Source of the DNA: Enterobacter sp. JUb54
Lineage (GTDB): Bacteria > Pseudomonadota > Gammaproteobacteria > Enterobacterales > Enterobacteriaceae
Direction of reading: 5' to 3'
Length of the DNA stretch: 64,000 bases
NCBI RefSeq assembly: GCF_014298075.1
Contig: NZ_CP060418.1
Coordinates: 4,464,001-4,528,000, forward strand
A program made the position numbers and the translations under genes. The stretch's first letter is position 1; each line of letters starts with the position of its first letter. Below, piece after piece: positions 42,506-55,958 of this stretch. The notes beneath the pieces are model-generated. The model did not search any database. It was not told the DNA's origin and saw only the letters and a list, made by a program, of their open reading frames with translations.

Positions 42506-43630
42506 ATGGCGCCTACAGAGATTTGGTTGCGCCTGATGAAGGTGAACAACCTTTATGGTGACAGCATGATGAGGGCAGCCCGGAAACTGTGTGCCGCCCC
42601 TGTGCTTGATAGTGAAGCTCTCGGTGCCTGTGGATTGAGTGGCGCGCAGGCTGGGCAATTTATGTCCTTGAGCCAGCAACAGCTTGATTCTGCATTATTG
42701 TGGCTGGAACAGTCCGGGCACCATTTGCTGATGGCAGACCATCCACACTACCCACCGCAGCTACGTGCGATCGTTGATTATCCTGGCGCGCTTTTCGTCT
42801 GTGGGGATTTACCCCTTCTTAGTAGCGTTCAACTGGCGATTGTTGGTAGTCGCGCACATTCCTGGTATGGCGCGCGTTGGGGGCGGCAGTTCAGTGAACT
42901 TCTGGCATCTTATGGCATCACGATTACCAGCGGTCTGGCTCTCGGCATTGATGGCGTCGCTCATCGCGGTGCGCTGGAAGCACCAGGGAAGACCATTGGC
43001 GTACTCGGCAATGGATTAGAAGAGATTTATCCACGTCGGCATCGTGCACTGGCAACACAAATCGTGGAGAGCGGTGGCGCGCTGTTGTCCGAATTCCCTC
43101 TTGCTGCGGCTCCGCTGCCTGGGAATTTCCCTCGTCGCAACCGGATCATCAGCGGGCTTAGTGTCGGCGTTGTGGTGATTGAGGCCGCGTTGAGAAGTGG
43201 CTCCCTGGTAACCGTTCGCTGCGCATTAGAGCAGGGGAGAGAAGTTTTTGCGCTACCCGGGCCGGTGGGTAATCCCGGCTCAGAAGGGCCGCACTGGTTA
43301 ATTAAGCAAGGGGCCATCCCTGTAACGTCAGCGGAAGATATCATTGAATACTGCCGGCAGGAGCTACAATGGTTCCCTGATATGCCTGACAATATAAATA
43401 ATTGCGTAGATCGGCCTCCCATGGCATTGCCATTTCCAGAGCTCCTGGCTAACGTAGGAGATGAGGTAACACCTGTTGACGTTGTCGCTGAACGTGCCGG
43501 CCAATCTGTGCCAGTGACCGTAGCTCAGCTACTTGAACTGGAGTTAGCAGGCTGGATCGCAGCTGTACCCGGCGGCTATGTCCGATTAAGGAGGGCAAGC
43601 CATGTTCGACGTACTCATGTATTTGTTTGA
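42506..43630 (+). CDS. dprA: DNA processing protein DprA (Smf)
   Basis: A 374-residue protein of the E. coli length; the start at 42506 ([18 protein letters not shown]) with GGGGATAAGG before it is chosen over an upstream in-frame codon. The Rossmann-like core shows [30 protein letters not shown] and [10 protein letters not shown]; the C-terminal winged-helix domain ends the protein. DprA loads RecA on incoming single-stranded DNA in transformable bacteria; its role in enterobacteria is less clear. It overlaps smg by 29 bp. Confidence 0.95.
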   Translation: MAPTEIWLRLMKVNNLYGDSMMRAARKLCAAPVLDSEALGACGLSGAQAGQFMSLSQQQLDSALLWLEQSGHHLLMADHPHYPPQLRAIVDYPGALFVCGDLPLLSSVQLAIVGSRAHSWYGARWGRQFSELLASYGITITSGLALGIDGVAHRGALEAPGKTIGVLGNGLEEIYPRRHRALATQIVESGGALLSEFPLAAAPLPGNFPRRNRIISGLSVGVVVIEAALRSGSLVTVRCALEQGREVFALPGPVGNPGSEGPHWLIKQGAIPVTSAEDIIEYCRQELQWFPDMPDNINNCVDRPPMALPFPELLANVGDEVTPVDVVAERAGQSVPVTVAQLLELELAGWIAAVPGGYVRLRRASHVRRTHVFV

Positions 43631-44075
43631 GACTTACATCCAAAACGAAGCAGAAATGCGCGTGGACCAGGACAAACTGACCCGTGATCTGACTGATGCA
43701 GGTTTTGATCGGGAAGATATCTATAACGCGCTGATGTGGCTCGAGAAACTGGCTGATTATCAGGAAGGTCTCGTTGAACCCATGCAGCTTGCGTCAGACC
43801 CGCTCTCTCTGCGGATTTACACCGAAGAAGAGTGCTTACGTCTGGATGCCAGTTGCCGAGGATTTTTGTTATTCCTCGAGCAGATTCAGGTGTTGAACCT
43901 CGAAACACGAGAAATGGTGATAGAGCGCGTATTAGCGCTGGATACGGCAGAGTTCGATCTGGAAGACCTGAAATGGGTGATCCTGATGGTGCTGTTTAAC
44001 ATTCCAGGCTGTGAAAATGCCTATCAACAAATGGAAGAATTACTCTTCGAAGTAAATGAAGGTATGCTGCATTAA
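43602..44075 (+). CDS. smg: Smg family protein (DUF494)
   Basis: A 157-residue acidic protein of the E. coli length, starting [20 protein letters not shown]. It is predicted to be helical and has no metal or nucleotide motif. Function is unknown; association with dprA is conserved in gamma-proteobacteria. It begins inside the last codons of dprA with a GGAGGG ribosome binding site. Confidence 0.93.
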   Translation: MFDVLMYLFETYIQNEAEMRVDQDKLTRDLTDAGFDREDIYNALMWLEKLADYQEGLVEPMQLASDPLSLRIYTEEECLRLDASCRGFLLFLEQIQVLNLETREMVIERVLALDTAEFDLEDLKWVILMVLFNIPGCENAYQQMEELLFEVNEGMLH

Positions 44076-44101
44076 TCTTTTTGCAGCAACATCGAGTTGT
44101 T

Positions 44102-44644
44102 ATGACCAAATCAGCACTGTTTTCGGTGCGTAAAAATGAGCCCTGCCCACAGTGTGGGGCTGAACTGGTAATTCGCTCCGGGAAACACGGGCCGTTTCTC
44201 GGCTGCTCACACTATCCGGACTGTGACTATGTCCGTCCCCTGAAAAACCAGGCGGACGGGCATATCGTAAAAGTGCTGGAGGGACAGGAGTGTCCGTCTT
44301 GTGGCGCTGTTATGGTGTTACGCCAGGGGCGCTTCGGGATGTTTATTGGCTGCAGCCGTTATCCGGAATGCGAACATACCGAAACTATCGATAAACCCGA
44401 CGAAACCGCGATTGCCTGCCCGCAGTGTGGACAGGGGCAGCTGGTTCAGCGTCGCTCTCGTTTCGGCAAAACATTCCATTCCTGCGATCGTTACCCCGAT
44501 TGCCAGTTCGTTATCAACTTCAAACCGGTAGCGGGTGAATGCCCTGAATGCCACTATCCGCTATTAATCGAAAAGAAAACGGCACAGGGCGTAAAATGCT
44601 TTTGTGCCAGTAAGCAATGTGGAAAGCCGATCCCGGCGGAATAA
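44102..44644 (+). CDS. yrdD: Topoisomerase I-like zinc-finger protein YrdD
   Basis: A 180-residue protein of the E. coli length starting [19 protein letters not shown]. It consists of repeated topoisomerase-I-type zinc ribbons, with [36 protein letters not shown] and CPECH cysteine sets in order, like the C-terminal DNA-binding tail of TopA without the enzyme. An upstream ATG seven codons earlier is in frame but does not match the family. It probably binds nucleic acid. Confidence 0.93.
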   Translation: MTKSALFSVRKNEPCPQCGAELVIRSGKHGPFLGCSHYPDCDYVRPLKNQADGHIVKVLEGQECPSCGAVMVLRQGRFGMFIGCSRYPECEHTETIDKPDETAIACPQCGQGQLVQRRSRFGKTFHSCDRYPDCQFVINFKPVAGECPECHYPLLIEKKTAQGVKCFCASKQCGKPIPAE

Positions 44645-44648
44645 ATCA

Positions 44649-45221
44649 GTGAATAATAACCTGCACTCAGAAACCGTCGCCCATGCCGTGGCGGTTCTAC
44701 ATAATGAACATGTCATCGCCTATCCGACAGAAGCCGTTTTTGGTGTTGGTTGCGACCCTGACAGCGAAACGGCTGTAATGCGTCTGCTGGATCTCAAACA
44801 GCGTCCCGTCGATAAAGGTCTTATTTTGATCGCCGCGAACTTTGAGCAACTGAAACCTTATATTGATGATTCACAGCTCAATGACGAACAGCGTGCGGCG
44901 ATTAACGCCTGCTGGCCAGGACCCGTAACCTTTGTTTTTCCTGCTAATGCTTCAACACCCCGCTGGTTAACCGGCCGCTTTGATTCTCTGGCCGTGCGTG
45001 TTAGTGATCATCCGCTGGTGATAGCGCTGTGCGAGGCTTATGGAAAACCGTTGGTCTCAACCAGTGCCAATTTGTCCGGCCAGCCGCCTTGCCGCACCAC
45101 GGCAGAAGTTCTGGCGCAGTTTGGCGCTGATTTCCCGGTAGTTGATGGTCCGACAGGCGGCCGTCAAAACCCGTCTGAAATTCGCGATGCCCTGACGGGT
45201 GAACGCTTTCGCCAGGGGTAA
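44649..45221 (+). CDS. tsaC: Threonylcarbamoyl-AMP synthase TsaC
   Basis: A 190-residue protein of the E. coli length with a GTG start at 44649, 4 bp after yrdD. The YrdC/Sua5 fold shows [24 protein letters not shown] and [11 protein letters not shown]. It makes threonylcarbamoyl-AMP from threonine, bicarbonate and ATP for t6A formation at position 37 of ANN-reading tRNAs. aroE follows 3 bp later. Confidence 0.96.
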   Translation: MNNNLHSETVAHAVAVLHNEHVIAYPTEAVFGVGCDPDSETAVMRLLDLKQRPVDKGLILIAANFEQLKPYIDDSQLNDEQRAAINACWPGPVTFVFPANASTPRWLTGRFDSLAVRVSDHPLVIALCEAYGKPLVSTSANLSGQPPCRTTAEVLAQFGADFPVVDGPTGGRQNPSEIRDALTGERFRQG

Positions 45222-45224
45222 ATA

Positions 45225-46043
45225 ATGGAAACCTATGCAGTCTTCGGAAATCCGATAGCCCACAGCAAGTCCCCTTCTATTCACCAGCGTTTTGCGCAGC
45301 AGCTGCAGATTGCTCACCCGTATGGCCGTATCCTGGCGCCGACAGACGGTTTTATAAACACTCTGAATACTTTCTTTGCTGAAGGTGGGAAAGGGGCGAA
45401 TATTACCGTACCGTTCAAGGAAGAAGCGTTTGCCCGTGCGGATGAGCTCACTGAACGCGCGGCGTTAGCCGGGGCAGTGAATACCCTGAAGCGACTAGAG
45501 GACGGGCGTTTGTTGGGGGATAACACTGACGGGATTGGGCTGTTGAGCGATCTGGAGCGGCTAGGATTCATTAAGCCAGGTTATCGGGTATTGCTTATCG
45601 GCGCGGGTGGCGCCTCGCGCGGTGTTCTACTGCCGCTTCTGTCACTGGATTGTGCGGTGACGATTGTTAACCGCACCTTCGCACGTGCCCAGGAACTGGC
45701 AACTCTGTTCGCACACACCGGCAGTATTTGTGCTCTCGAGATGGAATCGCTGGCTGGACATGAGTTCGACCTCATTATTAATGCGACCTCCAGCGGCATC
45801 AGCGGTGAGGTGCCGGCAATACCATCTTCATTAATAAATGCCCAGGTCCACTGCTATGACATGTTTTACCAGAAAGGCAGCACGCCGTTTCTGTGCTGGT
45901 GCCAGAAACATGGCGCTAAAATGTATGCCGATGGTTTAGGGATGCTGGTGGCACAGGCTGCTCACGCGGTACTGCTCTGGCATGGCGTTCTACCGGAAAT
46001 TGCACCGGTTATCCAGGAACTGGATCAGGAACTGAACGCGTGA
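45225..46043 (+). CDS. aroE: Shikimate dehydrogenase
   Basis: A 272-residue NADP-dependent enzyme of the E. coli length. The substrate-binding N-terminal part has [17 protein letters not shown] and TVPFKEEAF (catalytic lysine), followed by [10 protein letters not shown] and the Rossmann loop [15 protein letters not shown] with NRT for NADP. It converts 3-dehydroshikimate to shikimate. Its stop overlaps the yrdB start. Confidence 0.97.
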   Translation: METYAVFGNPIAHSKSPSIHQRFAQQLQIAHPYGRILAPTDGFINTLNTFFAEGGKGANITVPFKEEAFARADELTERAALAGAVNTLKRLEDGRLLGDNTDGIGLLSDLERLGFIKPGYRVLLIGAGGASRGVLLPLLSLDCAVTIVNRTFARAQELATLFAHTGSICALEMESLAGHEFDLIINATSSGISGEVPAIPSSLINAQVHCYDMFYQKGSTPFLCWCQKHGAKMYADGLGMLVAQAAHAVLLWHGVLPEIAPVIQELDQELNA

Positions 46044-46297
46044 ATCAGGCGATCCAGTTTCCCGACAGGGAAGAGTGGGATAGTGACCGACAATGTGTCA
46101 CCTTCCCGGCCCTGGTACAGGGGTTCCAGCTCACTTGTGCAATCCGCGGCGCGACATTAAAGCAGCGCTTTGGTGGTGATGAGCCAGGGCAGTGGCTGGA
46201 CGCGTTCCGTGAGCATCGTTGGGATCTGGAAGAAGAAGCTGACGAATTGATCCGCGGCCAGCAGGAAGACGATCAAGGCTGGGTCTGGTTTTCCTGA
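46040..46297 (+). CDS. yrdB: DUF1488 family protein YrdB
   Basis: An 85-residue protein of the E. coli length with a GTG start overlapping the aroE stop (GTGA). It is acidic with no recognised motif; function unknown. Its last 25 bp overlap the convergent yrdA gene. Confidence 0.9.
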   Translation: MNQAIQFPDREEWDSDRQCVTFPALVQGFQLTCAIRGATLKQRFGGDEPGQWLDAFREHRWDLEEEADELIRGQQEDDQGWVWFS

Positions 46298-46827
46298 TCC
46301 AGATAATCGTTTTTCCATTTCACATAGTTGTTGGCTGAATACAGAAGACCAGCCCGCTCCGCCTCCGTCAGGGGGCGAATTTGTTTTACCGGGTTACCAA
46401 AATAGAGATAGCCGCTTTCCAGACGTTTATTTTGCGGTACCAGACTACCGGCACCAATCATCACGTCATCTTCTATAACGACGCCATCCAGCAAAATTGA
46501 ACCCATCCCGACCAGGACTCGATTGCCAATAGTGCAGCCATGCAGCATCACCTTGTGACCAACGGTGACATCTTCGCCGATGAGTAGCGGGTTCCCCTGC
46601 GGGTTATAGGATGATTTATGGGTGACGTGCAGGACGCTCCCGTCCTGAATGTTCGTGCGGGCGCCGATTTCCACATAGTTAACATCCCCACGGATGGCGA
46701 CCAGTGGCCAGATGCTGACATCGTCAGCCATTCGGACATCGCCGATCGCCACGCTGGTCGCATCGATCATGACGCGCAGGCCGGTTTGCGGGAACAAATC
46801 TTTATACGGACGTAAGTTGGCGGACAT
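46273..46827 (-). CDS. yrdA: Gamma-carbonic-anhydrase-like hexapeptide protein YrdA
   Basis: A 184-residue protein of the E. coli length. The start at 46827 (MSANLRPYKDLFPQ) has a GAGGT ribosome binding site; the frame is open about 34 codons further but does not match the family there. Left-handed beta-helix hexapeptide repeats carry the zinc histidines in LHVTHKS and GHKVMLHGC. Activity as a carbonic anhydrase is not proven for the E. coli protein. It is divergent from the rRNA operon. Confidence 0.95.
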   Translation of the reverse strand: MSANLRPYKDLFPQTGLRVMIDATSVAIGDVRMADDVSIWPLVAIRGDVNYVEIGARTNIQDGSVLHVTHKSSYNPQGNPLLIGEDVTVGHKVMLHGCTIGNRVLVGMGSILLDGVVIEDDVMIGAGSLVPQNKRLESGYLYFGNPVKQIRPLTEAERAGLLYSANNYVKWKNDYLDQENQTQP

Positions 46828-46979
46828 GATTACCTCAATAAACCAGGGTTGTATAAAGACTTTGGTGGCTTTTAAGGCCATCTGCAACCCTTTATTGTGG
46901 TAAAAACTGAGCGAATTGGGCAATAACACCGCGAAAAGGGCGAAAAACCATCACTTGGAAAAAAAGATCGATAAAAGGC

Positions 46980-47007
46980 TTGTGCAAAAAAATGGGATCC
47001 CTATAAT
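46980..47007 (+). promoter_or_regulatory. rRNA operon promoter P1
   Basis: -35 TTGTGC at 46980-46985 and consensus -10 TATAAT at 47002-47007 with a 16-bp spacer, followed by a GCGC discriminator typical of stringently controlled rrn P1 promoters. An A-rich UP-like element (46955-46978) lies directly upstream, where alpha-CTD and further up Fis would bind. Confidence 0.92.
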
Positions 47008-47088
47008 GCGCTCCCACTGACACGGCAAATGTGAACAACTTCACAGAGTAAGCCGGGTCGGAAAGAGAAAAACTTCTGAAAAATGAGG

Positions 47089-47116
47089 TTGACTCTGAAA
47101 GAGGAAAGCGTAATAT
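47089..47116 (+). promoter_or_regulatory. rRNA operon promoter P2
   Basis: -35 TTGACT at 47089-47094 and -10 TAATAT at 47111-47116 with a 16-bp spacer, about 110 bp after P1 as in other enterobacterial rrn operons. Confidence 0.88.
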
Positions 47117-47153
47117 ACGCCACCTCGCGACAGAGCGCTAAGCGCCGTCGCAC

Positions 47154-47165
47154 TGCTCTTTAACA
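47154..47165 (+). promoter_or_regulatory. boxA antitermination site in the rrn leader
   Basis: TGCTCTTTAACA is the canonical rRNA boxA, where NusB and S10 bind to form the antitermination complex. It lies about 130 bp before 16S rRNA. Confidence 0.92.
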
Positions 47166-47297
47166 ATTTATCAGACAATCTGTGTGGGCACTCAAAGTGA
47201 CATGGATTCTTAACGTCCTCGGACGAAAAATGAATACCAAGTCTCTGAGTGAACATACGTAATTCATTACGAAGTTTAATTCACGAGCATCAAACTT

Positions 47298-48837
<1,540 letters not shown>

Positions 48838-49068
48838 CCTGAAGAACCTGCCTTTGTAGTGTCCACACAGATTGTCTGATGAATGATGAATTTCAAAATG
48901 TACTGTGAAGTGCATTGTGAAATTTTGCTCTTTAAAAATCTGGATCAAGCTGAAAATTGAAACGACACACTGTTTCCTTTCTCCGTAATAAGAAAGGAAA
49001 AGCGGTGTGTTCGAGTCTCTCAAATTTTCGCAATGCGGACTGTTTTACGAAACAGCTTCGGGTTGTGA
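48838..49068 (+). other. 16S-23S spacer without a tRNA gene
   Basis: The spacer is only 231 bases. A second boxA (TGCTCTTTAAAAA at 48926-48938) and the processing stem sequences flanking 23S rRNA are present, but no tRNA cloverleaf can be found. E. coli rrnD carries tRNA-Ile and tRNA-Ala here. Confidence 0.9.
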
Positions 49069-51973
<2,905 letters not shown>

Positions 51974-52065
51974 ACAACGCCAAAGCTGTTTTGGTGGACG
52001 AGAGAATATTTTCAGCCTGATACAGATTAGTCAATATGTCTTTAAGACGTGTTGATAACAGAATT

Positions 52066-52185
52066 TGCCTGGCGGCGATAGCGCGGTGGTCCCACCTGAC
52101 CCCATGCCGAACTCAGAAGTGAAACGCCGTAGCGCCGATGGTAGTGTGGGGTCTCCCCATGTGAGAGTAGGGAACTGCCAGGCAT
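52066..52185 (+). rRNA. rrfD: 5S ribosomal RNA, first copy
   Basis: A 120-base gene from TGCCTGGCGGCGATAGC to CTGCCAGGCAT. Base 10 is G and base 110 is C, forming the last pair of helix I. It lies 92 bases after 23S rRNA. Confidence 0.96.
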
Positions 52186-52197
52186 CAAATTTAGTGT

Positions 52198-52273
52198 GCT
52201 GATATGGCTCAGTTGGTAGAGCGCACCCTTGGTAAGGGTGAGGTCCCCAGTTCGACTCTGGGTATCAGCACCA
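52198..52273 (+). tRNA. thrV: tRNA-Thr, anticodon GGT
   Basis: A 76-base gene with encoded CCA. The acceptor stem GCTGATA pairs with TATCAGC, the anticodon stem CACCC pairs with GGGTG around TTGGTAA (anticodon GGT, reading ACC/ACU), and the T arm has GTTCGACTC. It sits between two 5S genes, as thrV in E. coli rrnD. Confidence 0.97.
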
Positions 52274-52308
52274 GTTTTTAGGTTTAAGTTCGGCACTTAG
52301 AAAGAATT

Positions 52309-52428
52309 TGCCTGGCGACGAGAGCGCGGTGGTCCCACCTGACCCCATGCCGAACTCAGAAGTGAAACGCCGTAGCGCCGATGGTAGTGTGGGGTCTCCC
52401 CATGTGAGAGTAGGGAATTGCCAGGCAT
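52309..52428 (+). rRNA. rrfF: 5S ribosomal RNA, second copy
   Basis: A 120-base gene that differs from the first copy at base 10 (A for G), base 14 (G for T) and base 110 (T for C). The changes at 10 and 110 keep helix I paired. It follows thrV by 35 bases. Confidence 0.96.
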
Positions 52429-52437
52429 CAAATAAAG

Positions 52438-52470
52438 CAAAGGGCTCAGTCGAAAGACTGGGCCTTTTGT
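52438..52470 (+). terminator. rRNA operon terminator T1
   Basis: CTCAGTC/GACTGGG with a GAAA loop inside AAAGG and CCTTTT flanks matches the rrnB T1 type terminator, just after the second 5S gene. Confidence 0.9.
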
Positions 52471-52605
52471 TTATCTGTTGTTTGTCAGTGAGCATTGTTC
52501 GGCGGTTCAGGTTCGTTGGGAACGAAAGTGAACGTTGCGCAGCAACGGCCCGAATAGGGGACGGGCAGGAAGGTCCGCCCTATCATTACCAGACATCACG
52601 TTATA

Positions 52606-52642
52606 CAAAAGGGCCCCGTCTTGCGATGGGGCCCTTTGTTTT
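52606..52642 (+). terminator. rRNA operon second terminator
   Basis: AAAGGGCCCC at 52608-52617 pairs perfectly with 52628-52637 over a 10-nt loop, followed by TGTTTT. It backs up T1. Confidence 0.9.
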
Positions 52643-52682
52643 ATCTGCTATTTATCCTGGCGGTATGCCGCTGTACTCAAAC

Positions 52683-52904
52683 TTAACGAGTTAACGCCAC
52701 AATGCCAAGGGTTAAACCGGCAACGGCTGCAGCACCGCCTGCGATAGCGCCTGCCGTTTCCCAGTTATCCTGGGTGGTCCCTTTCATGCAGGTGTTGGTA
52801 TGGACCAGTCTGCCCTCAGAATCATAGACCGGCACGCAGGGGGAATCGTGAGCACAGCCTGCGAGTAAAGCCGCCAGCAGTGACACTATAATGAATTTTT
52901 TCAT
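52683..52904 (-). CDS. yhdV: Small lipoprotein YhdV
   Basis: A 73-residue protein of the E. coli length with a lipobox LLAGC (lipidated Cys17) and a Gly/Ala-rich hydrophobic C-terminal segment (AGAIAGGAAAVAGLTLGIVAL) like the glycine-zipper class. It converges on the rRNA operon. In E. coli it is beside acrEF and yhdWXYZ; none of those is present here. Function unknown. Confidence 0.92.
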   Translation of the reverse strand: MKKFIIVSLLAALLAGCAHDSPCVPVYDSEGRLVHTNTCMKGTTQDNWETAGAIAGGAAAVAGLTLGIVALTR

Positions 52905-53361
52905 GACAGGACCTCTGAATAAACCGCCTGGTTGTATCGACTCAGATACATGACGGAATGCGTTATTTTACCATCAGCATGATCAGGGCCCGGCAGGCGA
53001 AATAATCTCAATTTATGACCAGCGTAAATATCATGGAGAAGGTTGTGGGATTATGTGGAAAATATGCAGAGTGGAACAAAGAAACGTATTTTTAACGGCT
53101 TCGTAAGTCATGCCCGGTGAAAGGTCTGAAACTCACACTTTTTCTCTCTGGTCCCGAACTGGAAGCCGGTGTCAGAATCACGCTATACGCGCAGAGGGTA
53201 TCGTATGCCAATGAGAGCCCCCAGAATCCACGACATCGGTATCCCGGTCACCTCTTTGGTTCAGGCTAATCTTTTAGCAATGAGCGCGTAATGTGCGCTG
53301 TGCTGTCGCATGCGCTGTTTCATCAGGAAGGTGTTCAGGGGGAGGGAGGTGCCAGAAAATA
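52905..53361. other. Gene-poor interval between yhdV and fis
   Basis: In E. coli this interval holds acrS, acrEF, yhdJ and yhdU. Here I see no gene that I can support. One possible 28-codon frame lies at 53205-53291 (ATG, GAGGGT ribosome binding site 4-9 bases upstream, TAA), without recognisable homology. Confidence 0.5.
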
Positions 53362-53395
53362 AAAAGGCGCTTCCCCATGCCGAAGAGCGCCTTTT
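53362..53395 (-). terminator. Terminator of dusB-fis
   Basis: AAAAGGCGCT at 53362-53371 pairs perfectly with AGCGCCTTTT at 53386-53395 over a 14-nt loop; T runs occur on both strands. It lies 26 bp beyond the fis stop codon. Confidence 0.88.
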
Positions 53396-53420
53396 ATCAC
53401 AAGCAATTAACTGATTAGTA

Positions 53421-53717
53421 TCAGTTCATGCCGTATTTTTTCAGTTTTTTACGCAGAGTACCGCGGTTGATGCCCATCATCAGGGCCGCACGGGTCTGGT
53501 TACCACGGGTGTATTGCATCACCATGTCCAACAGGGGCTGTTCAACTTCAGCCAGTACTAGCTCATACAGGTCATTAACATCCTGACCATTCAGTTGAGC
53601 AAAATAGTTCTTCAGTGCCTGTTTAACCGAGTCACGCAGGGGTTTTTGAGTTACCTGATCCTGAGAGTTAACGGTAGAAACGGTCAGTACGTCAGAATTT
53701 ACGCGTTGTTCGAACAT
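53421..53717 (-). CDS. fis: Nucleoid protein Fis
   Basis: A 98-residue protein, the E. coli length and practically the same sequence. The N-terminal beta-hairpin arm is followed by dimerisation helices and a C-terminal helix-turn-helix ([29 protein letters not shown] in the last 30 residues). Fis stimulates rRNA promoters, including the P1 type at 46980, shapes the nucleoid and peaks on nutrient upshift. It is co-transcribed behind dusB, 23 bp away. Confidence 0.98.
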
Positions 53718-53740
53718 AGTTCTGTCAGCTCTTTATTTCA

Positions 53741-54706
53741 TTACGCAAGATTTTCGAAGTATGCCTCCAACGCCTCCAGCTGTTCGCTGGCATCCTCTAT
53801 GGCGTTGAATGTGCGCCGAAACTGGTCATTTGGAGCGTGCTCCTGGAGATACCAGGATACGTGTTTACGCGCAATTCGGTACCCTTTTGCATGGCCATAA
53901 AAGTCATGCAATTCCCGAACATGCGAACAAAGCAAGCGCTTAACCTCTGCCAGTGGCAGTGGGGCAAGCAGCTCTCCAGTGTCCAGATAATGCTGGATTT
54001 CCCGAAAGATCCAGGGTCTTCCCTGAGCCGCACGTCCTATCATCAGAGCATCAGCTCCCGTATAGTCGAGCACAGCTCTGGCTTTAAGCGGGTCAGTAAT
54101 GTCACCATTCGCGATAATCGGAATGGAAACTGTCTGCTTTACTGCCCGAATGCTGTCGTATTCAGCTTCGCCATTGAACAAACAGGCGCGAGTGCGTCCA
54201 TGAATGGTCAGAGCCTGAATGCCGCAGTCTTCGGCCAGTTGGGCAATCTCTACACAGTTACGGTGTTCCGGCTCCCAACCGGTGCGAATCTTGAGTGTCA
54301 CGGGAACGTCCACTGCCTTGACGACCGCCGTCAGGATTAACTTCACCTGATCGGGATACTGCAAGAGGGCTGAACCTGCGAGCTTGCGATTCACCTTTTT
54401 CGCCGGGCACCCCATATTAATATCAATAATCTGGGCACCGCTTTCCACATTAATACGGGCGGCTGCGGCCATCTCTTCCGGTACGCTACCGGCGATTTGC
54501 ACGGTACGAATACCGGGCTCATCAACGTGCACCATCCGTAAACGGGACTTGTCACTCTCCCAAACCTGAGGGTTGGAGGACATCATCTCGGAAACGGTTA
54601 AACCGGCTCCCATCTCATAACACAGCGTCCTGAATGGTCTGTCAGTGATGCCAGCCATAGGCGCTGCGATCAGGCGATTTCTGAGCTGATAGTGTCCGAT
54701 GCGCAT
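53741..54706 (-). CDS. dusB: tRNA-dihydrouridine synthase B
   Basis: A 321-residue flavoenzyme of the E. coli length with a TIM-barrel FMN domain ([13 protein letters not shown] near the N terminus) and catalytic Cys100 in [12 protein letters not shown]; the C-terminal helical domain binds tRNA. It reduces uridine 17 in tRNA D loops. It heads the dusB-fis operon; its translation boosts fis expression in E. coli. Confidence 0.97.
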   Translation of the reverse strand: MRIGHYQLRNRLIAAPMAGITDRPFRTLCYEMGAGLTVSEMMSSNPQVWESDKSRLRMVHVDEPGIRTVQIAGSVPEEMAAAARINVESGAQIIDINMGCPAKKVNRKLAGSALLQYPDQVKLILTAVVKAVDVPVTLKIRTGWEPEHRNCVEIAQLAEDCGIQALTIHGRTRACLFNGEAEYDSIRAVKQTVSIPIIANGDITDPLKARAVLDYTGADALMIGRAAQGRPWIFREIQHYLDTGELLAPLPLAEVKRLLCSHVRELHDFYGHAKGYRIARKHVSWYLQEHAPNDQFRRTFNAIEDASEQLEALEAYFENLA

Positions 54707-54745
54707 GAATTAAGAAATGACCATACTGTGACTGCAAGGCGGCGT

Positions 54746-54774
54746 ATATTACGCATTTTTTGCACGAGATGAAA
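54746..54774 (-). promoter_or_regulatory. Promoter of dusB-fis
   Basis: On the minus strand -35 TTTCAT and -10 TAATAT are 17 bp apart, followed by a CGCCGCC discriminator, matching the growth-phase-controlled E. coli fis promoter. The rest of the 54707-55065 interval is AT-rich control sequence where Fis and CRP sites are expected; no gene is seen. Confidence 0.8.
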
Positions 54775-55033
54775 GGCCAAACTTTGAGCAATCCTCTGTC
54801 ACAGATCAATGAATCCAGTATCGACATAAAAGAGATGATTAAATTACCATATTAATCATTGTCTTAATCAATAGCGGATAATTTGTGCCCATTTATAAAA
54901 TCGCAAAACTTCTCGATTTTTCTTAGAAAATGGCGACCATTGACGGCATAAAACGCTGTTTTTGTAGCCAAAAAAGCGCATCGTAATGCGATCTGGCTCT
55001 CATTTCTTGACGTCATTCAGCGGTTACTGGAAA

Positions 55034-55056
55034 CAAAAGGGCGGCCCGCAGGCCGC
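55034..55056 (-). terminator. Terminator of prmA
   Basis: Read on the minus strand, GCGGCC pairs with GGCCGC over a 4-nt loop and is followed by CCTTTTGTTT, just past the prmA stop codon. Confidence 0.75.
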
Positions 55057-55065
55057 ACTGCGGTG

Positions 55066-55947
55066 TTATTTGCGCTGGCCGGTAATGCGGCACCACTCTT
55101 CTTTCTCCACCACCGGGTCGAGAGTAAAGCGGTCGATATACGCTTCGCAGACGCTTTCCGCCTGGCTGGCAAGAATACCTGAAAGGCCCAGCAGACCGCC
55201 TGAGACGGGCAGCACGCTGATTAACGGGGCTAACTCACGTAACGGGCCGGCCAGAATGTTGGCGACCACGACATCGGCGCTGAGCGCGTCTGGCTGGTCC
55301 TGAGGTAAATAGAGTTCCAGACGGTCGGAAACGCCATTGCGCTCGGCGTTATCACGGCTGGCCTGGATCGCCTGGGGATCGATATCAATGCCGATCGCTT
55401 TAGCTGCGCCGAGCTTCAGCGCGGCAATGGCCAGGATGCCCGAACCACAGCCGAAATCGATGATCGTTTTGCCCGCCAGATCCAGGCTGTCCAACCACTG
55501 CAGACACAGCGAGGTGGTCGGGTGCGTGCCGGTACCAAATGCGAGGCCCGGATCGAGCATCACGTTGACCGCGTTTTCATCCGGCACGTCACGCCAGCTC
55601 GGACAAATCCACAGGCGCTCGCCGAAACGCATCGGGTGGAAGTTATCCATCCATTCGCGTTCCCAGTCTTTATCTTCCAGCTGTTCGATTTTATGCGCAA
55701 AACCGGCCCCCAGCAGCGGATGCTGCTCAAGGATAGCCACGACCTCATGCATATCGCTTTCGGCATCAAACAGGCCGATAACGTCAGTATCACCCCACAG
55801 GCGAGTTTCGCCCGGCAGCGGTTCGAATACCGGTGTATCGTGGGTATCCTGGAAGGTGATGGAGACCGCACCGGCCTCCATCAACGCGTCGCTCAGCTCT
55901 TCAGCGTGGGCGCCGGTGGTGTTCAGTTTCAGTTGGATCCATGGCAT
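55066..55947 (-). CDS. prmA: Ribosomal protein L11 methyltransferase PrmA
   Basis: A 293-residue AdoMet-dependent enzyme of the E. coli length. A small N-terminal substrate-binding domain is joined to a Rossmann domain with [14 protein letters not shown] and [18 protein letters not shown] (AdoMet loop) and [10 protein letters not shown] (active site). It trimethylates lysines and the N terminus of L11. It follows panF by 11 bp. Confidence 0.97.
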   Translation of the reverse strand: MPWIQLKLNTTGAHAEELSDALMEAGAVSITFQDTHDTPVFEPLPGETRLWGDTDVIGLFDAESDMHEVVAILEQHPLLGAGFAHKIEQLEDKDWEREWMDNFHPMRFGERLWICPSWRDVPDENAVNVMLDPGLAFGTGTHPTTSLCLQWLDSLDLAGKTIIDFGCGSGILAIAALKLGAAKAIGIDIDPQAIQASRDNAERNGVSDRLELYLPQDQPDALSADVVVANILAGPLRELAPLISVLPVSGGLLGLSGILASQAESVCEAYIDRFTLDPVVEKEEWCRITGQRK

Positions 55948-55958
55948 AGCAAAACTCT

